Below, piece after piece: positions 1-6,662 of a stretch of DNA of 64,000 nt. The notes under the pieces are model-generated. The model saw only the letters and a list, made by a program, of their open reading frames with translations. It had not been told where the DNA came from and did no database searches. Every line of letters starts with the position of its first letter. The first letter of the stretch is position 1. Origin of the DNA: Pseudoalteromonas sp. T1lg75 (lineage in GTDB: Bacteria > Pseudomonadota > Gammaproteobacteria > Enterobacterales > Alteromonadaceae); the NCBI RefSeq assembly GCF_002964705.1, contig NZ_PQCD01000015.1:1-64000 (forward strand). The letters are read 5' to 3'. The translations under genes and the position numbers were made by a program.

Positions 1-90
1 CCTGATAACTATCAATACTTCCAACGTGAGCTGGTGTTACTTTTGTTAGAGCGTTTGCCACTTAGGGAGCTAATAAAAGGGAATGAGTAA
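1..90 (+). CDS. C-terminal end of an unidentified protein (partial)
   Basis: Frame 1 is open from the window edge to a TAA at 88-90 and encodes 29 residues ending in LRELIKGNE. The amphipathic, leucine-rich composition (YFQRELVLLLLERLPL) looks like the C-terminal helix of a real protein rather than chance reading. It is the only + strand coding candidate in the first 5.9 kb, so it probably marks the chromosomal backbone on the left side of the cassette array. The family is not recognisable from so short a tail, and the bulk of the gene lies outside the window. Confidence 0.4.
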   Translation, partial: PDNYQYFQRELVLLLLERLPLRELIKGNE

Positions 91-387
91 GGCTCAAGCC
101 TGAACTGAATTAACTAAATGGTGTTATTTTCTAGAAAGCAAAAAGGGCAGTTTTCTATATGACCGAAACCTAAGCTATTCGTAATGGCTCTTATAAGGAC
201 TATTGCGGCACAAAAACGTCCATAATAGATCATATATAGCCTATTAGAGCGTCACGTAAATTTCTGGCTCGCACACGGCAATACCTCTTCATGTAACGAG
301 CGCTTACTGCTATACGATTTCGCCTGCTGCATTGGAAAGCCAACTGGGAAAAGGCTTCTTATCCTCTATAATTCAAGCTGTATGGCT
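91..387. other. Intergenic stretch, no gene recognised
   Basis: No convincing ORF or complete attC site is seen between the end of the + strand partial gene and the leftmost degraded cassette gene. A weak AT-rich dyad lies near 222-246. The left end of the cassette array must fall somewhere here, but I could not find a clean recombination half-site that defines it. Confidence 0.4.
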
Positions 388-605
388 CTACCTTGGCGAT
401 ACAGCCCCACCAGATACTGTCTTGATTGAGCCCTTTGCTGGTTTTCCTTTTCGCCTTCTTTCCTGTGCTTGTTTCTTTATCTTCTCAGCTTGCTTCTGGT
501 TTCGATTTTGTCACGTTTCATAGCAACTAGTTTTATAGCTTCAGCCCTAGTAAGGTGCGGCTCTTTTATCATAATTCGCTCAACTGCATCGTCAATTTTT
601 GCCAC
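388..605 (-). pseudogene. Frameshifted small cassette gene
   Basis: A GTG start at 605 with a GGAG Shine-Dalgarno 8 bases upstream opens a reading frame of 42 residues (VAKIDDAVERIMIKEPH...) that stops at 477-479. A second frame overlaps the end of the first and runs to a TAG at 388-390. It encodes a Lys/Gln/Arg-rich helix followed by a KGKPAKGSIKTVSGGAVSPR tail. The highly charged composition continues across the frame change, so I read this as one protein of about 70 residues broken by an indel near 520-540. It is the first gene left of attC site 624-678, in cassette orientation. The function is unknown. Alternatively the 42-residue ORF alone is the gene. Confidence 0.45.
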
Positions 606-623
606 CCGTCATTCTCCAAATAC

Positions 624-678
624 AGCTAACGCCTAAATCAGGTTCGCCGTAGGCATCACCTGGATTTTCTTGTTAGGC
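624..678 (-). other. attC site (55 bp, short type)
   Basis: Read on the - strand it begins GCCTAAC and ends GTTAGCT. The interior can fold through CAGGT/ACCTG and GCC/GGC pairing with a few unpaired bases. It lies 16 bases downstream of the stop of the gene at 694-1245. The outer cores fit the RYYYAAC / GTTRRRY rule apart from one position in the left (+ strand) core. Confidence 0.75.
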
Positions 679-693
679 ATTTTTTGTGGGATT

Positions 694-1245
694 CTACTTC
701 CATGAAGCACGAACATGTGTGCCATTGCCTTTTGGAAGGTTTTTCCTTGCAATTATCTGACTTTCAAAAGAGAAGTCTTCGTTTATTTTAACTATCAACA
801 GTTTATTAAAGTTGCCAGAACGCTTAACTTTTACTTCATCTACTGCTTTTTCTGGAGAAATTGTTTTTATTTCAATAAAGTCATTGCCGAGTTTGCCATC
901 AGAACCTTTGGTATGCGGTTTATGCCGCTTAATACCATAGTGAATTTCAGCAAAAAGTTCTCCCAACTCGCCCCAAATTTGTAGATAACGATTCGTTAAT
1001 GAATGAAATACTGCCGCATTATGTACAAGGTCTTCAAATACTTCTATCAGTTCAGGATTAACATGTAGATTTTCATCTGTTAGTTCTGAATCATCTAACT
1101 TTTCCCATTCATCTGAACTAAAACCGAATTCTTCAAGATTGATTGAGTGATCATATGGGTTATATCCACAAGCCGCAGCATCTGCGATTTGATCAGGACT
1201 ATAACCTTCATTGTGCATATCGTGTAAGAAATCCCAATCACTCAT
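694..1245 (-). CDS. Cassette protein with PD-(D/E)xK-like nuclease motif
   Basis: A 183-residue protein with a good Shine-Dalgarno (AGAGAGAAG) before ATG 1245. The N-terminus (MSDWDFLHDMHNEGYS, residues 1-16, then a short helical segment to about 30) is of a kind often seen on small integron and accessory proteins. The C-terminal half, about 85-183, contains GSDGKLGNDFIEIKT, giving D122, E125 and K127. This D-x2-E-x-K arrangement on a predicted strand is typical of the PD-(D/E)xK restriction-endonuclease fold. It is followed by a second strand rich in KLLIVKI. I infer a nuclease-like or nuclease-derived domain, possibly of the DUF6998 type, but the family assignment is from memory and catalysis is unproven. 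It is the sole gene of its cassette, between attC sites 1280-1384 and 624-678. Confidence 0.7.
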   Translation of the reverse strand: MSDWDFLHDMHNEGYSPDQIADAAACGYNPYDHSINLEEFGFSSDEWEKLDDSELTDENLHVNPELIEVFEDLVHNAAVFHSLTNRYLQIWGELGELFAEIHYGIKRHKPHTKGSDGKLGNDFIEIKTISPEKAVDEVKVKRSGNFNKLLIVKINEDFSFESQIIARKNLPKGNGTHVRASWK

Positions 1246-1279
1246 ACTTCTCTCTTTTTACTGTGGATGTGAATAAAGT

Positions 1280-1384
1280 GCCTAACGCCCGCAATAAGGT
1301 GTGCCCCACGGAACTAACAAAGCGCACTGAACTTCATACCAAAACCGCCGAGTGTAACGCATCACCTTGATTGCTTTGTTATGT
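1280..1384 (-). other. attC site (105 bp)
   Basis: On the - strand it runs from ACATAAC to GTTAGGC, matching both cores. The site overlaps the stop codon (1379-1381) of the HEPN-like gene, so it belongs to that cassette. Confidence 0.8.
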
Positions 1385-2362
1385 GGCATTTTCCTCAGCC
1401 AACAAATGAATCACCGTACCATGAATGTCACTGATCAAGTGTTCTTTCTGTTCAAAAATGCAACTTATATAGTCCTTAAATTCCTGTAGAGTATTCAGTT
1501 TTAAACTGATCGCTCGTAACACCGCATCTTGACACCTTGCAGTCCCCATCAACATGACTTGACTGTAGAAACAAAGTTGTTGTGGCGTATAATCAATTTT
1601 TCTTGATCCGTGATGTATTGAATCGTTGCGCAAAATCCTGATTTGTTCTAATGCGTCTGACAACCTTTTCCCTGTAATCGCATATTTATCATGACTCTCT
1701 AGCTTATCTTTTATGCCACCATCGAGATACTGACATGACTTTCCATTTGGAAACCCAAGAAACCACCTAATGTAGGGCGCAACGTTATCATTTTGGCCTT
1801 CTTTCAATAAAGCTTCCACGGCAAACCAATCAAAAATCACTTTGAGATGTAAATTTTTTTCATGCTTACTATGCCTAGACCAATGTAGTGATTTTTTATA
1901 CCGCTCAGTTAACTCATTATCATGCAATAATACATATTGTGTTTGGTTACATGTTTGTACGATTGACGGTTGCCGTATAAACACATTCCCAAAATCATAT
2001 GATTTTTTTCTAGTCAAGAGTTCAATTTTTGATGTTTCTAGGTTCTTAACAAAGCCACAGTTAGATAGAGCAAGGTTGCTCATTGTGTATTCCCGTGACT
2101 TTAAATCTAGTAATTCAGTAAATTTATCATCAGCAATAGATACCGCATCATTTATATTATTGGCGCGAACTATACAACAGATGCGCGCATTTAGCGCAAT
2201 ATCTAAATCTTGATTATTCTCCTTAATTGAATTCTCAATCAAAGCTCTTTCTTTATCAGTGTCAGCTTTTGGTGGTCTAATTTCAATATCACGATATACG
2301 AAAGTACTTGGTAAACACGGACCAGAATTTTCTAAAATCTTTACAACTAAAAAATTAGCCAT
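1379..2362 (-). CDS. HEPN-domain (ApeA-like) protein, candidate RNase effector
   Basis: A 327-residue protein. I chose ATG 2362, six bases after a GAGAG Shine-Dalgarno; a TTG two codons earlier is the alternative. The N-terminal half (about 1-150) is an unrecognised alpha/beta region. The C-terminal half (about 165-300) is helical and contains LRNDSIHHG, which gives R245-x4-H250, the signature of HEPN RNases. The helix before it (IFDWFAVEALL) resembles the ApeA-like HEPN group found in anti-phage proteins. The start overlaps the stop of the upstream gene by 8 bases (ATGGCTAA), so the two are translationally coupled and share one cassette. HEPN RNase activity is inferred from the motif only. 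A defence role is suggested by the partner and the setting, not shown. Confidence 0.7.
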   Translation of the reverse strand: MANFLVVKILENSGPCLPSTFVYRDIEIRPPKADTDKERALIENSIKENNQDLDIALNARICCIVRANNINDAVSIADDKFTELLDLKSREYTMSNLALSNCGFVKNLETSKIELLTRKKSYDFGNVFIRQPSIVQTCNQTQYVLLHDNELTERYKKSLHWSRHSKHEKNLHLKVIFDWFAVEALLKEGQNDNVAPYIRWFLGFPNGKSCQYLDGGIKDKLESHDKYAITGKRLSDALEQIRILRNDSIHHGSRKIDYTPQQLCFYSQVMLMGTARCQDAVLRAISLKLNTLQEFKDYISCIFEQKEHLISDIHGTVIHLLAEENAT

Positions 2363-2900
2363 TTGCAACTCTCACTAATTGATCACACAGCTTTTCATAT
2401 GCTATTTTTTTAACATTAGTTTCAGTTTTTTGGTCCAACTTAAGACTATTTTTTCGTAAAAATATGAGCAAAGACTTTATATTTCTTATACTGCGGTTGA
2501 AAAATATCGATTCAACTAAAATAGGAAAGTAGCCCTTATCAAATTTCAATATTGGTAACAACTCGTTAATCGTAGCTTCTAAATAAATTGAGTGCTGAAT
2601 AGAATAGAAATATTTGACCCTTAACTTTAATAACTCTTCTTTGCATTTTTTGTTTTTCGATAAGAAGTCATCGTACATTACTACATTTTTATAATTAAAA
2701 GATCTAATAGCAATTTCATAACCTAATGCGTGTACCTGACGGTGCTCAGGCTTGAGCATGAGTAACTCTTCTTGAAAAAAAGCCGCCTCAATTACCCTAT
2801 CATTTTTCAAGAGAGACTTTATATAACTCGACAATAATATGTGTTTTTTCTTATCCCCCGAGCTGAGGTACTTACTTTCATGCCTCTCTATATCTTCCAT
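2355..2900 (-). CDS. Helical-repeat (TPR-like) cassette protein
   Basis: A 181-residue protein, almost entirely helical by composition and rich in Lys, Leu and Ile. It has paired-helix spacing reminiscent of TPR repeats (for example RVIEAAFFQEELLMLKPEH and later helices), but no consensus TPR is clear. There is no signal peptide or membrane segment. It is the first gene of a two-gene cassette, with its start just after the attC at 2937-3035. Its stop overlaps the start of the HEPN-motif gene, which implies equimolar production and a physical partnership. By analogy with other accessory pairs it could be a sensor, scaffold or antitoxin for the HEPN protein; this is inference. Confidence 0.6.
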   Translation of the reverse strand: MEDIERHESKYLSSGDKKKHILLSSYIKSLLKNDRVIEAAFFQEELLMLKPEHRQVHALGYEIAIRSFNYKNVVMYDDFLSKNKKCKEELLKLRVKYFYSIQHSIYLEATINELLPILKFDKGYFPILVESIFFNRSIRNIKSLLIFLRKNSLKLDQKTETNVKKIAYEKLCDQLVRVANG

Positions 2901-2936
2901 ATCATTCTCTCAAATTTCTTACTGATTAAACTCGCC

Positions 2937-3035
2937 ACATAACGCCCTGTTAACAGGCTAAAAACAGTTGGTTTAAATTAGCGACAAAGGAGCAAAACCA
3001 ACTGTTTTTTGTCCTTGTTTAACAGATTGTTAAGT
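2937..3035 (-). other. attC site (99 bp)
   Basis: On the - strand it runs from ACTTAAC to GTTATGT. A long interior stem pairs AAAACAGTTGGTTT with AAACCAACTGTTTT. It overlaps the stop codon (3030-3032) of the Abi_C gene. Confidence 0.85.
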
Positions 3036-3782
3036 TTCTATTGCGTCAAAAGTTGAGATTAAAAACAATGCCATTGTTCCTGCCAAGTTAACAGCTAACT
3101 CTGCATGTCTTGGTTTTGGTTTGACTGCTCTAGGACTTGAGCCATGCGCATCCCCATGTTTATTTCTAAGAGAACCTAAACCGTTTACTATACCTGAGCA
3201 CCCTCCTAATATTTGTTTAAATATTTTTTCGGAATGTTGATCAGGAGAAAGATTAAGCTCTTTTGCAGTTATCTTATATAGCTCAGATAATTCGATATTG
3301 GTTTCATTAAAGTCAATATTTTTTGCATGCAATATATGCTTGCAAACTGACTCTAAAATACTTCTTGATATTGTTATTGCACCTTCCGGATCTTGAGCTT
3401 TTCGTTCTAATGCTTTTTGCCAAGCAAAATGAATACCATCAGAATCAAATTTACTTAAAACTTCATCAATACTTTTTGCTGCGGGTAAAGTCTGTTTAGT
3501 TTCTAGGTATTCTAGAAGTGGATTTATTTCATCATATAAGAATTGCCTTCTCTCTGCATAGGATGGGAATTTATTTTTAATGTATTGCCAAAATTGATCA
3601 AGGTTTCTATTGGTTTTTACCCAGCGAGGAAGAATTTCAGCATAATTGGGGTTAGACATCAGATGCTGACGCATCAATAAATAATGATTGTCATCAGCAT
3701 CACCACCAGTCGCTCGCGCTAACAGTATGCTTTGAAAATATTCTGCACGCTCAAAATCATTATTAATGAATTCAATTTCCAT
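3030..3782 (-). CDS. Abortive infection family protein (Abi_C, HEPN-like)
   Basis: A 250-residue protein. Residues about 125-245 fit the Abortive infection C-terminal domain (Abi_C, PF14355): GAITISRSILESVCKHIL, then LSPDQHSEKIFKQILGG, GLGSLRNKHGDAHG and RHAELAVNLAGTMALF. The RNKHGDAH segment supplies R206 and H213, an R-x6-H HEPN-type motif. The N-terminal ~120 residues are helical and unassigned. It is the second gene of a cassette, 35 bases after the RES-domain gene, with no attC between them and a GGAGT ribosome site upstream. Relatives in this family are linked to phage-induced abortive infection; here a role as toxin or as partner of the RES protein is inferred. Confidence 0.8.
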   Translation of the reverse strand: MEIEFINNDFERAEYFQSILLARATGGDADDNHYLLMRQHLMSNPNYAEILPRWVKTNRNLDQFWQYIKNKFPSYAERRQFLYDEINPLLEYLETKQTLPAAKSIDEVLSKFDSDGIHFAWQKALERKAQDPEGAITISRSILESVCKHILHAKNIDFNETNIELSELYKITAKELNLSPDQHSEKIFKQILGGCSGIVNGLGSLRNKHGDAHGSSPRAVKPKPRHAELAVNLAGTMALFLISTFDAIET

Positions 3783-3817
3783 TTACATCAATACTCCATG
3801 AGTAAGCTAATAACTTT

Positions 3818-4960
3818 TTAAGAATATATCTCATCATCTGAGATAAGCTTGAGTGTTTCTAATGTATATTTGACTTGTTCGACCTCGACAACTTCAGAAT
3901 CTTCATTTGTATAACTAACTATTGAAGGGTCAAATAGAACAATATTTTCGCCATTGCCTACTGTGCTATTAAACATAATTCCATCAAAGCCCATCTGACG
4001 TATACAATCAGCTATTAATTGTGTAAAGGAGTATTGCTGCCTTTCTGACGGTGGGATTACTTTGTTCATAAAATTAGATAGGGTATTCAATGGAATATAT
4101 GTATCCAAAGATTCATCAGATGAATAAAAGTGAAGTAATTGGCTTTCAGACAAGTTAAATATTTTAGCTTTATTTGATAATGCAAACTTACCAATTGACA
4201 CTTGATCGCCAGGATGAGGTCGTACTTCTGAAACCGCAGTGTACTTATCAGTAGCACAATAAAAAAAAGCTACACCAGGTCGATTAATTCTTCCTGCACT
4301 TGCCATTAAGGGAGGAGGAGAGCCTATAGCACTTTCTGTATAAGGTGTGAAATGGTATTCAGTCTCAAAACCACCGCCTAAAGATCTTTTTTTGTCAGAT
4401 ATTCCTACACGTGCACGATAAAAAGTTGCCCCTTTTTCTAAACTAATTTTTGCTACATCAGCAAATTTAGCTAATATTTTTAAGAGTTCTTTTTCTACCT
4501 TAAAGTAATTTTCAGATTTTAATCTATTCGCCAATTTGACTAAGCTTATGTCGGACGATGATTTAATTGATTCCAACAACATATTTTGCATCCCATCAGG
4601 TCCATAACCTGCAAAAATAGAGATCCCTTTATCATAATCTTCATAAACAGGGCCTTCTGTTATCGAAAGAACCAACTCTTCGTAAATATCTTCAGACAAA
4701 GCTCTTTCTTGTTCAAAGAAAACATTGTCTTCTCCATAAAATAAGCACTCGAGTCCATCTCCTCCCCAATGCCTGTTGTATTCCCATTCAGAGAAATTAA
4801 ATCGTAATACTGCTTTGACTAATGAAAAAAAATCACGGTCTTCGAAATCTATTGATAAATGTTCTTCTTCACAAAGGGTGCAAGTATTTTTTGAACCATT
4901 TTTTATTATTAATTTCTTTATATTTTTATCTTTAACGCACTCAACACATACTTGTGACAC
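3818..4960 (-). CDS. Zinc-ribbon + HEPN/RES-type NTD + RES domain protein
   Basis: A 380-residue protein with a GTG start at 4960, four bases after GGAGG. Residues 5-30 contain C5-x2-C8 and C27-x2-C30, a zinc ribbon. Residues about 40-170 fit the HEPN-associated N-terminal region often found before RES domains. Residues about 178-350 form the RES domain: FYRAR (R182, R184), SAGRINRPG, FFYCATDKYTAVSEVRPHPG with E245, MGFDGIMFNS and NIVLFDP. RES proteins characterised so far act as NAD+-consuming toxins, usually controlled by an Xre antitoxin. No Xre gene is present here. The gene downstream in the same cassette encodes an Abi_C/HEPN protein, suggesting a different two-component arrangement. 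Confidence 0.8.
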   Translation of the reverse strand: MSQVCVECVKDKNIKKLIIKNGSKNTCTLCEEEHLSIDFEDRDFFSLVKAVLRFNFSEWEYNRHWGGDGLECLFYGEDNVFFEQERALSEDIYEELVLSITEGPVYEDYDKGISIFAGYGPDGMQNMLLESIKSSSDISLVKLANRLKSENYFKVEKELLKILAKFADVAKISLEKGATFYRARVGISDKKRSLGGGFETEYHFTPYTESAIGSPPPLMASAGRINRPGVAFFYCATDKYTAVSEVRPHPGDQVSIGKFALSNKAKIFNLSESQLLHFYSSDESLDTYIPLNTLSNFMNKVIPPSERQQYSFTQLIADCIRQMGFDGIMFNSTVGNGENIVLFDPSIVSYTNEDSEVVEVEQVKYTLETLKLISDDEIYS

Positions 4961-4974
4961 AGAACCTCCGAGAA

Positions 4975-5077
4975 ACTTAACGCCCGCATAAGGGGCTGAT
5001 AATAGTTTGCTAAAATGTGAAGCGAAGCGGAACCGAGCAAACTGTTAGCAGTCCCATGCTTAATGCGCTTGTTATGT
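4975..5077 (-). other. attC site (103 bp)
   Basis: On the - strand it runs from ACATAAC to GTTAAGT and ends GCCCCTTATGCGGGCGTTAA, close in form to Vibrio-type chromosomal attC sites. An interior AGTTTGCTCGG/AGCAAACT pairing supports a hairpin. It overlaps the stop codon (5072-5074) of the beta-flower gene. Confidence 0.85.
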
Positions 5078-5428
5078 GTTAAAGTATGTTGCTAGATCGC
5101 TTTGAGACCAACCACCACGTCCTGGTTTCCCTGGAGTACCACTAAATCCAGGACGCCCGGGTTTACCTGCAAACCCAGGAGTTCCTGGTGTGCCTCCCAT
5201 ACCCGGACGGCTTGGTAATGAACCAGTTGAATTACGTGTAAAACCTAACGCACTATTTCTATTATCATAAAGTACACCACCTTCGAACCAGCCAACATGT
5301 TGGCCGCGAAGTGTATAAACATTATTTCCACGAACCCAAGCGATTACTTGACCACGATTATTTCGAAAACAATCATCGTTGAAAATGATAGTGGCTTGTC
5401 CATTTCTTCCGAAAACCCAATCTGACAT
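5072..5428 (-). CDS. Beta-flower-like protein with Gly/Pro-rich tail
   Basis: A 118-residue protein. The start at ATG 5428 (MSDWVFGR) is preferred to the upstream ATG 5446 because GGGAG lies at the right distance and the earlier codons fall in recombination-site DNA. Residues about 1-68 contain short repeated strand-turn units (GQVIAWVRGNNVYTLRG, GQHVGWFEGGVLYD, GFTRN) that resemble the 4-fold beta flower domain. Residues about 70-108 are a low-complexity GTPGTPGFAGKPGRPG-type segment with collagen-like spacing. A short tail follows (SDLATYFNT). There is no signal peptide. It is the rightmost cassette, nearest the expected promoter side. The function is unknown; the domain call is by pattern only. 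Confidence 0.7.
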   Translation of the reverse strand: MSDWVFGRNGQATIIFNDDCFRNNRGQVIAWVRGNNVYTLRGQHVGWFEGGVLYDNRNSALGFTRNSTGSLPSRPGMGGTPGTPGFAGKPGRPGFSGTPGKPGRGGWSQSDLATYFNT

Positions 5429-5442
5429 AAGAACTCCCTGAC

Positions 5443-5449
5443 ACATAAC
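5443..5449 (-). other. Right-edge recombination half-site of the array
   Basis: The heptamer ACATAAC (GTTATGT on the - strand) is identical to the core at the ends of two attC sites here. It sits 15 bases upstream of the first cassette start. It should be the crossover point of the first cassette with an attI or with a lost attC. Confidence 0.5.
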
Positions 5450-5951
5450 AATTTAATATCGAGCGATTGGGTCGTTTTTCTGCCGCAATTTGTCTCGTTT
5501 TTGTCCTATGACCATTGATAGCAAATTTAGGAAGTACTTACCAGCGTTGATGTTTCGCTACATTGCTCTAAACGTGGACACGACAAAAACGACCCATTGG
5601 GTCGTTTTCCTGACTATAGGATAAACTCAACGAGTATGGATGTATAAACAGTAATTTCGGTGGAAGGATGAACGTCAGCTTTTCCCCTTGCCTGACTATC
5701 ACTACACCTAGCACCGCCGCGGCTTTCGATAGCTTAGTTCCAAGTATGGTAACAAACTAATAAGTTAGGTGGATAAGCATCAATTTCTCAACCATCCTTT
5801 AGTTAGAGCTTAAGTAGACCTAAGTCGCTAGATACCCCATCACTCTTTGAGCATTTAAAAGGTTTATTGTTAATGGATTTTTTTGGAAATAAATTAAACG
5901 CCACAAATGGGGGTGGCAAATTCCTTGAATTTATTTGCGATTTTCTGACAA
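5450..5951. other. Non-coding stretch between array and lexA
   Basis: About 500 bases with no supported gene, where an integron integrase would be expected. It contains a 129-bp segment bounded by 12-bp inverted repeats (annotated separately). The rest, 5614-5951, shows no recognisable coding region, RNA gene or attI. A 30-codon ATG reading frame at 5668 has no usable ribosome site. Confidence 0.6.
5468..5596. repeat. 129-bp segment with 12-bp terminal inverted repeats
   Basis: TGGGTCGTTTTT at 5468-5479 is repeated exactly in inverted form at 5585-5596. At the right end the inverted copy is abutted by another direct copy, making a near-perfect hairpin AAAACGACCCA-T-TGGGTCGTTTT at 5586-5608. 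The extended right-hand copy (5596-5612) matches 5466-5482 at 16 of 17 positions. This could be a miniature transposon remnant or a hairpin terminator. There is no transposase and no clear target-site duplication. Confidence 0.4.
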
Positions 5952-5967
5952 CTGTATATACTCACAG
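5952..5967 (+). promoter_or_regulatory. LexA operator (SOS box 1)
   Basis: CTGTATATACTCACAG is a perfect CTGT-N8-ACAG box, 30 bases before the lexA start codon. Confidence 0.9.
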
Positions 5968-5976
5968 TTAAATGTA

Positions 5977-5992
5977 CTGTATGGAAAACCAG
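5977..5992 (+). promoter_or_regulatory. LexA operator (SOS box 2, one mismatch)
   Basis: CTGTATGGAAAACCAG is CTGT-N8-CCAG, one base off consensus. It begins 25 bases after box 1 and ends 4 bases before the lexA ATG. Paired boxes are common upstream of lexA and fit autorepression. Confidence 0.7.
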
Positions 5993-5996
5993 TTGT

Positions 5997-6614
5997 ATGC
6001 GCCCTTTAACTAAACGCCAATCGCAAATTTTAGAGCTGATCAAAGTCTTTATTAAAGATACCGGCATGCCGCCGACGCGCGCCGAAATTGCACAAACGCT
6101 GGGCTTTCGCAGTGCCAATGCCGCCGAGGAGCATCTGAAGGCGCTGGCCAAGAAAGGGGTGATCAAGATGAAACCCGGCGCCAGCCGCGGTATTCAGCTG
6201 GTTGAGGAAGAAGAGCCGGAGCAATTAGGTTTACCCCTGATTGGTCGCGTTGCCGCCGGTGAGCCCATTTTGGCCCAGGAACATATTGAGAGTCACTGCC
6301 AAATCGACCCTACGTTATTTAAGCCTGCGGCGGATTATCTGCTGCGCGTAAACGGCATGAGTATGAAGGATATCGGTATTCTTGATGGCGACCTGCTGGC
6401 GGTACACCGTGCTCAGGTGGCCGAGAGCGGTCAGGTGGTGGTGGCCCGTGTCGGTGAAGACGTGACGGTAAAACGTTTGGAAAAGGCCGGTCGCAAGGTG
6501 TTACTGCACGCTGAGAACGATGAGTTTGCCCCCATCGAAGTCGATTTAGAACATGAATCCTTTAATATTGAGGGTTTAGCGGTTGGTGTAATTCGAAACG
6601 CCGACTGGATGTAG
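5997..6614 (+). CDS. lexA: LexA repressor
   Basis: A 205-residue SOS repressor and self-cleaving protease. The N-terminal winged helix-turn-helix covers about 1-65 ([32 protein letters not shown]). The A87-G88 cleavage site lies in RVAAGEP. The catalytic dyad is S122 (NGMSM) and K159 (VTVKRLE), offset by three from the E. coli positions. The start at 5997 matches family length and falls just after two SOS boxes. No strong Shine-Dalgarno is visible there because the second box occupies that space. It is expected to repress itself and other DNA-damage genes. A terminator follows, so it is monocistronic. Confidence 0.98.
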   Translation: MRPLTKRQSQILELIKVFIKDTGMPPTRAEIAQTLGFRSANAAEEHLKALAKKGVIKMKPGASRGIQLVEEEEPEQLGLPLIGRVAAGEPILAQEHIESHCQIDPTLFKPAADYLLRVNGMSMKDIGILDGDLLAVHRAQVAESGQVVVARVGEDVTVKRLEKAGRKVLLHAENDEFAPIEVDLEHESFNIEGLAVGVIRNADWM

Positions 6615-6632
6615 GTTTTACCCCACTTTTAG

Positions 6633-6662
6633 CCCCCGATAGGCCGTTTATTGGGGGTTTTA
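6633..6662 (+). terminator. Rho-independent terminator of lexA
   Basis: CCCCCGATA pairs with TATTGGGGG (one G-T) around a 7-base loop, followed by TTTTA. Confidence 0.8.

Larger units (their letters stand above)
388..5449 (-). mobile_element. Integron cassette array without integrase (CALIN)
   Basis: Four attC-like sites in one orientation separate AT-rich genes that all run right to left. Each site sits directly after a stop codon. Three of the preceding stop codons overlap the attC 5' core, as is normal for cassettes. A fifth core-like heptamer (5443-5449) marks the right edge. Cassette order, reading leftward: beta-flower gene; RES + Abi_C genes; helical-repeat + HEPN genes; PD-(D/E)xK-like gene; degraded small gene. 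An integrase gene would be expected to the right of 5449 running away from the array, but only about 500 bases without a gene and then lexA are there. The array therefore appears to be an orphan cluster of attC sites, mobilisable only by an integrase encoded elsewhere. Confidence 0.85.

Noticed and set aside
332-523. 63-codon + strand ORF near the left edge
   Set aside because: It is the antisense shadow of the degraded cassette gene at 388-605 and has no ribosome site or recognisable sequence.
3783-3817. attC site between the RES and Abi_C genes
   Set aside because: The gap is 35 bases with no core heptamers or inverted symmetry, so both genes belong to one cassette.
5668-5760. 30-codon ATG ORF between the array and lexA
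   Set aside because: The purine run touches the ATG with no spacing, the product is too short to recognise, and nothing supports translation.
5450-5950. Possible integron integrase gene or remnant
   Set aside because: No frame gives tyrosine recombinase motifs; stops are frequent in all frames.
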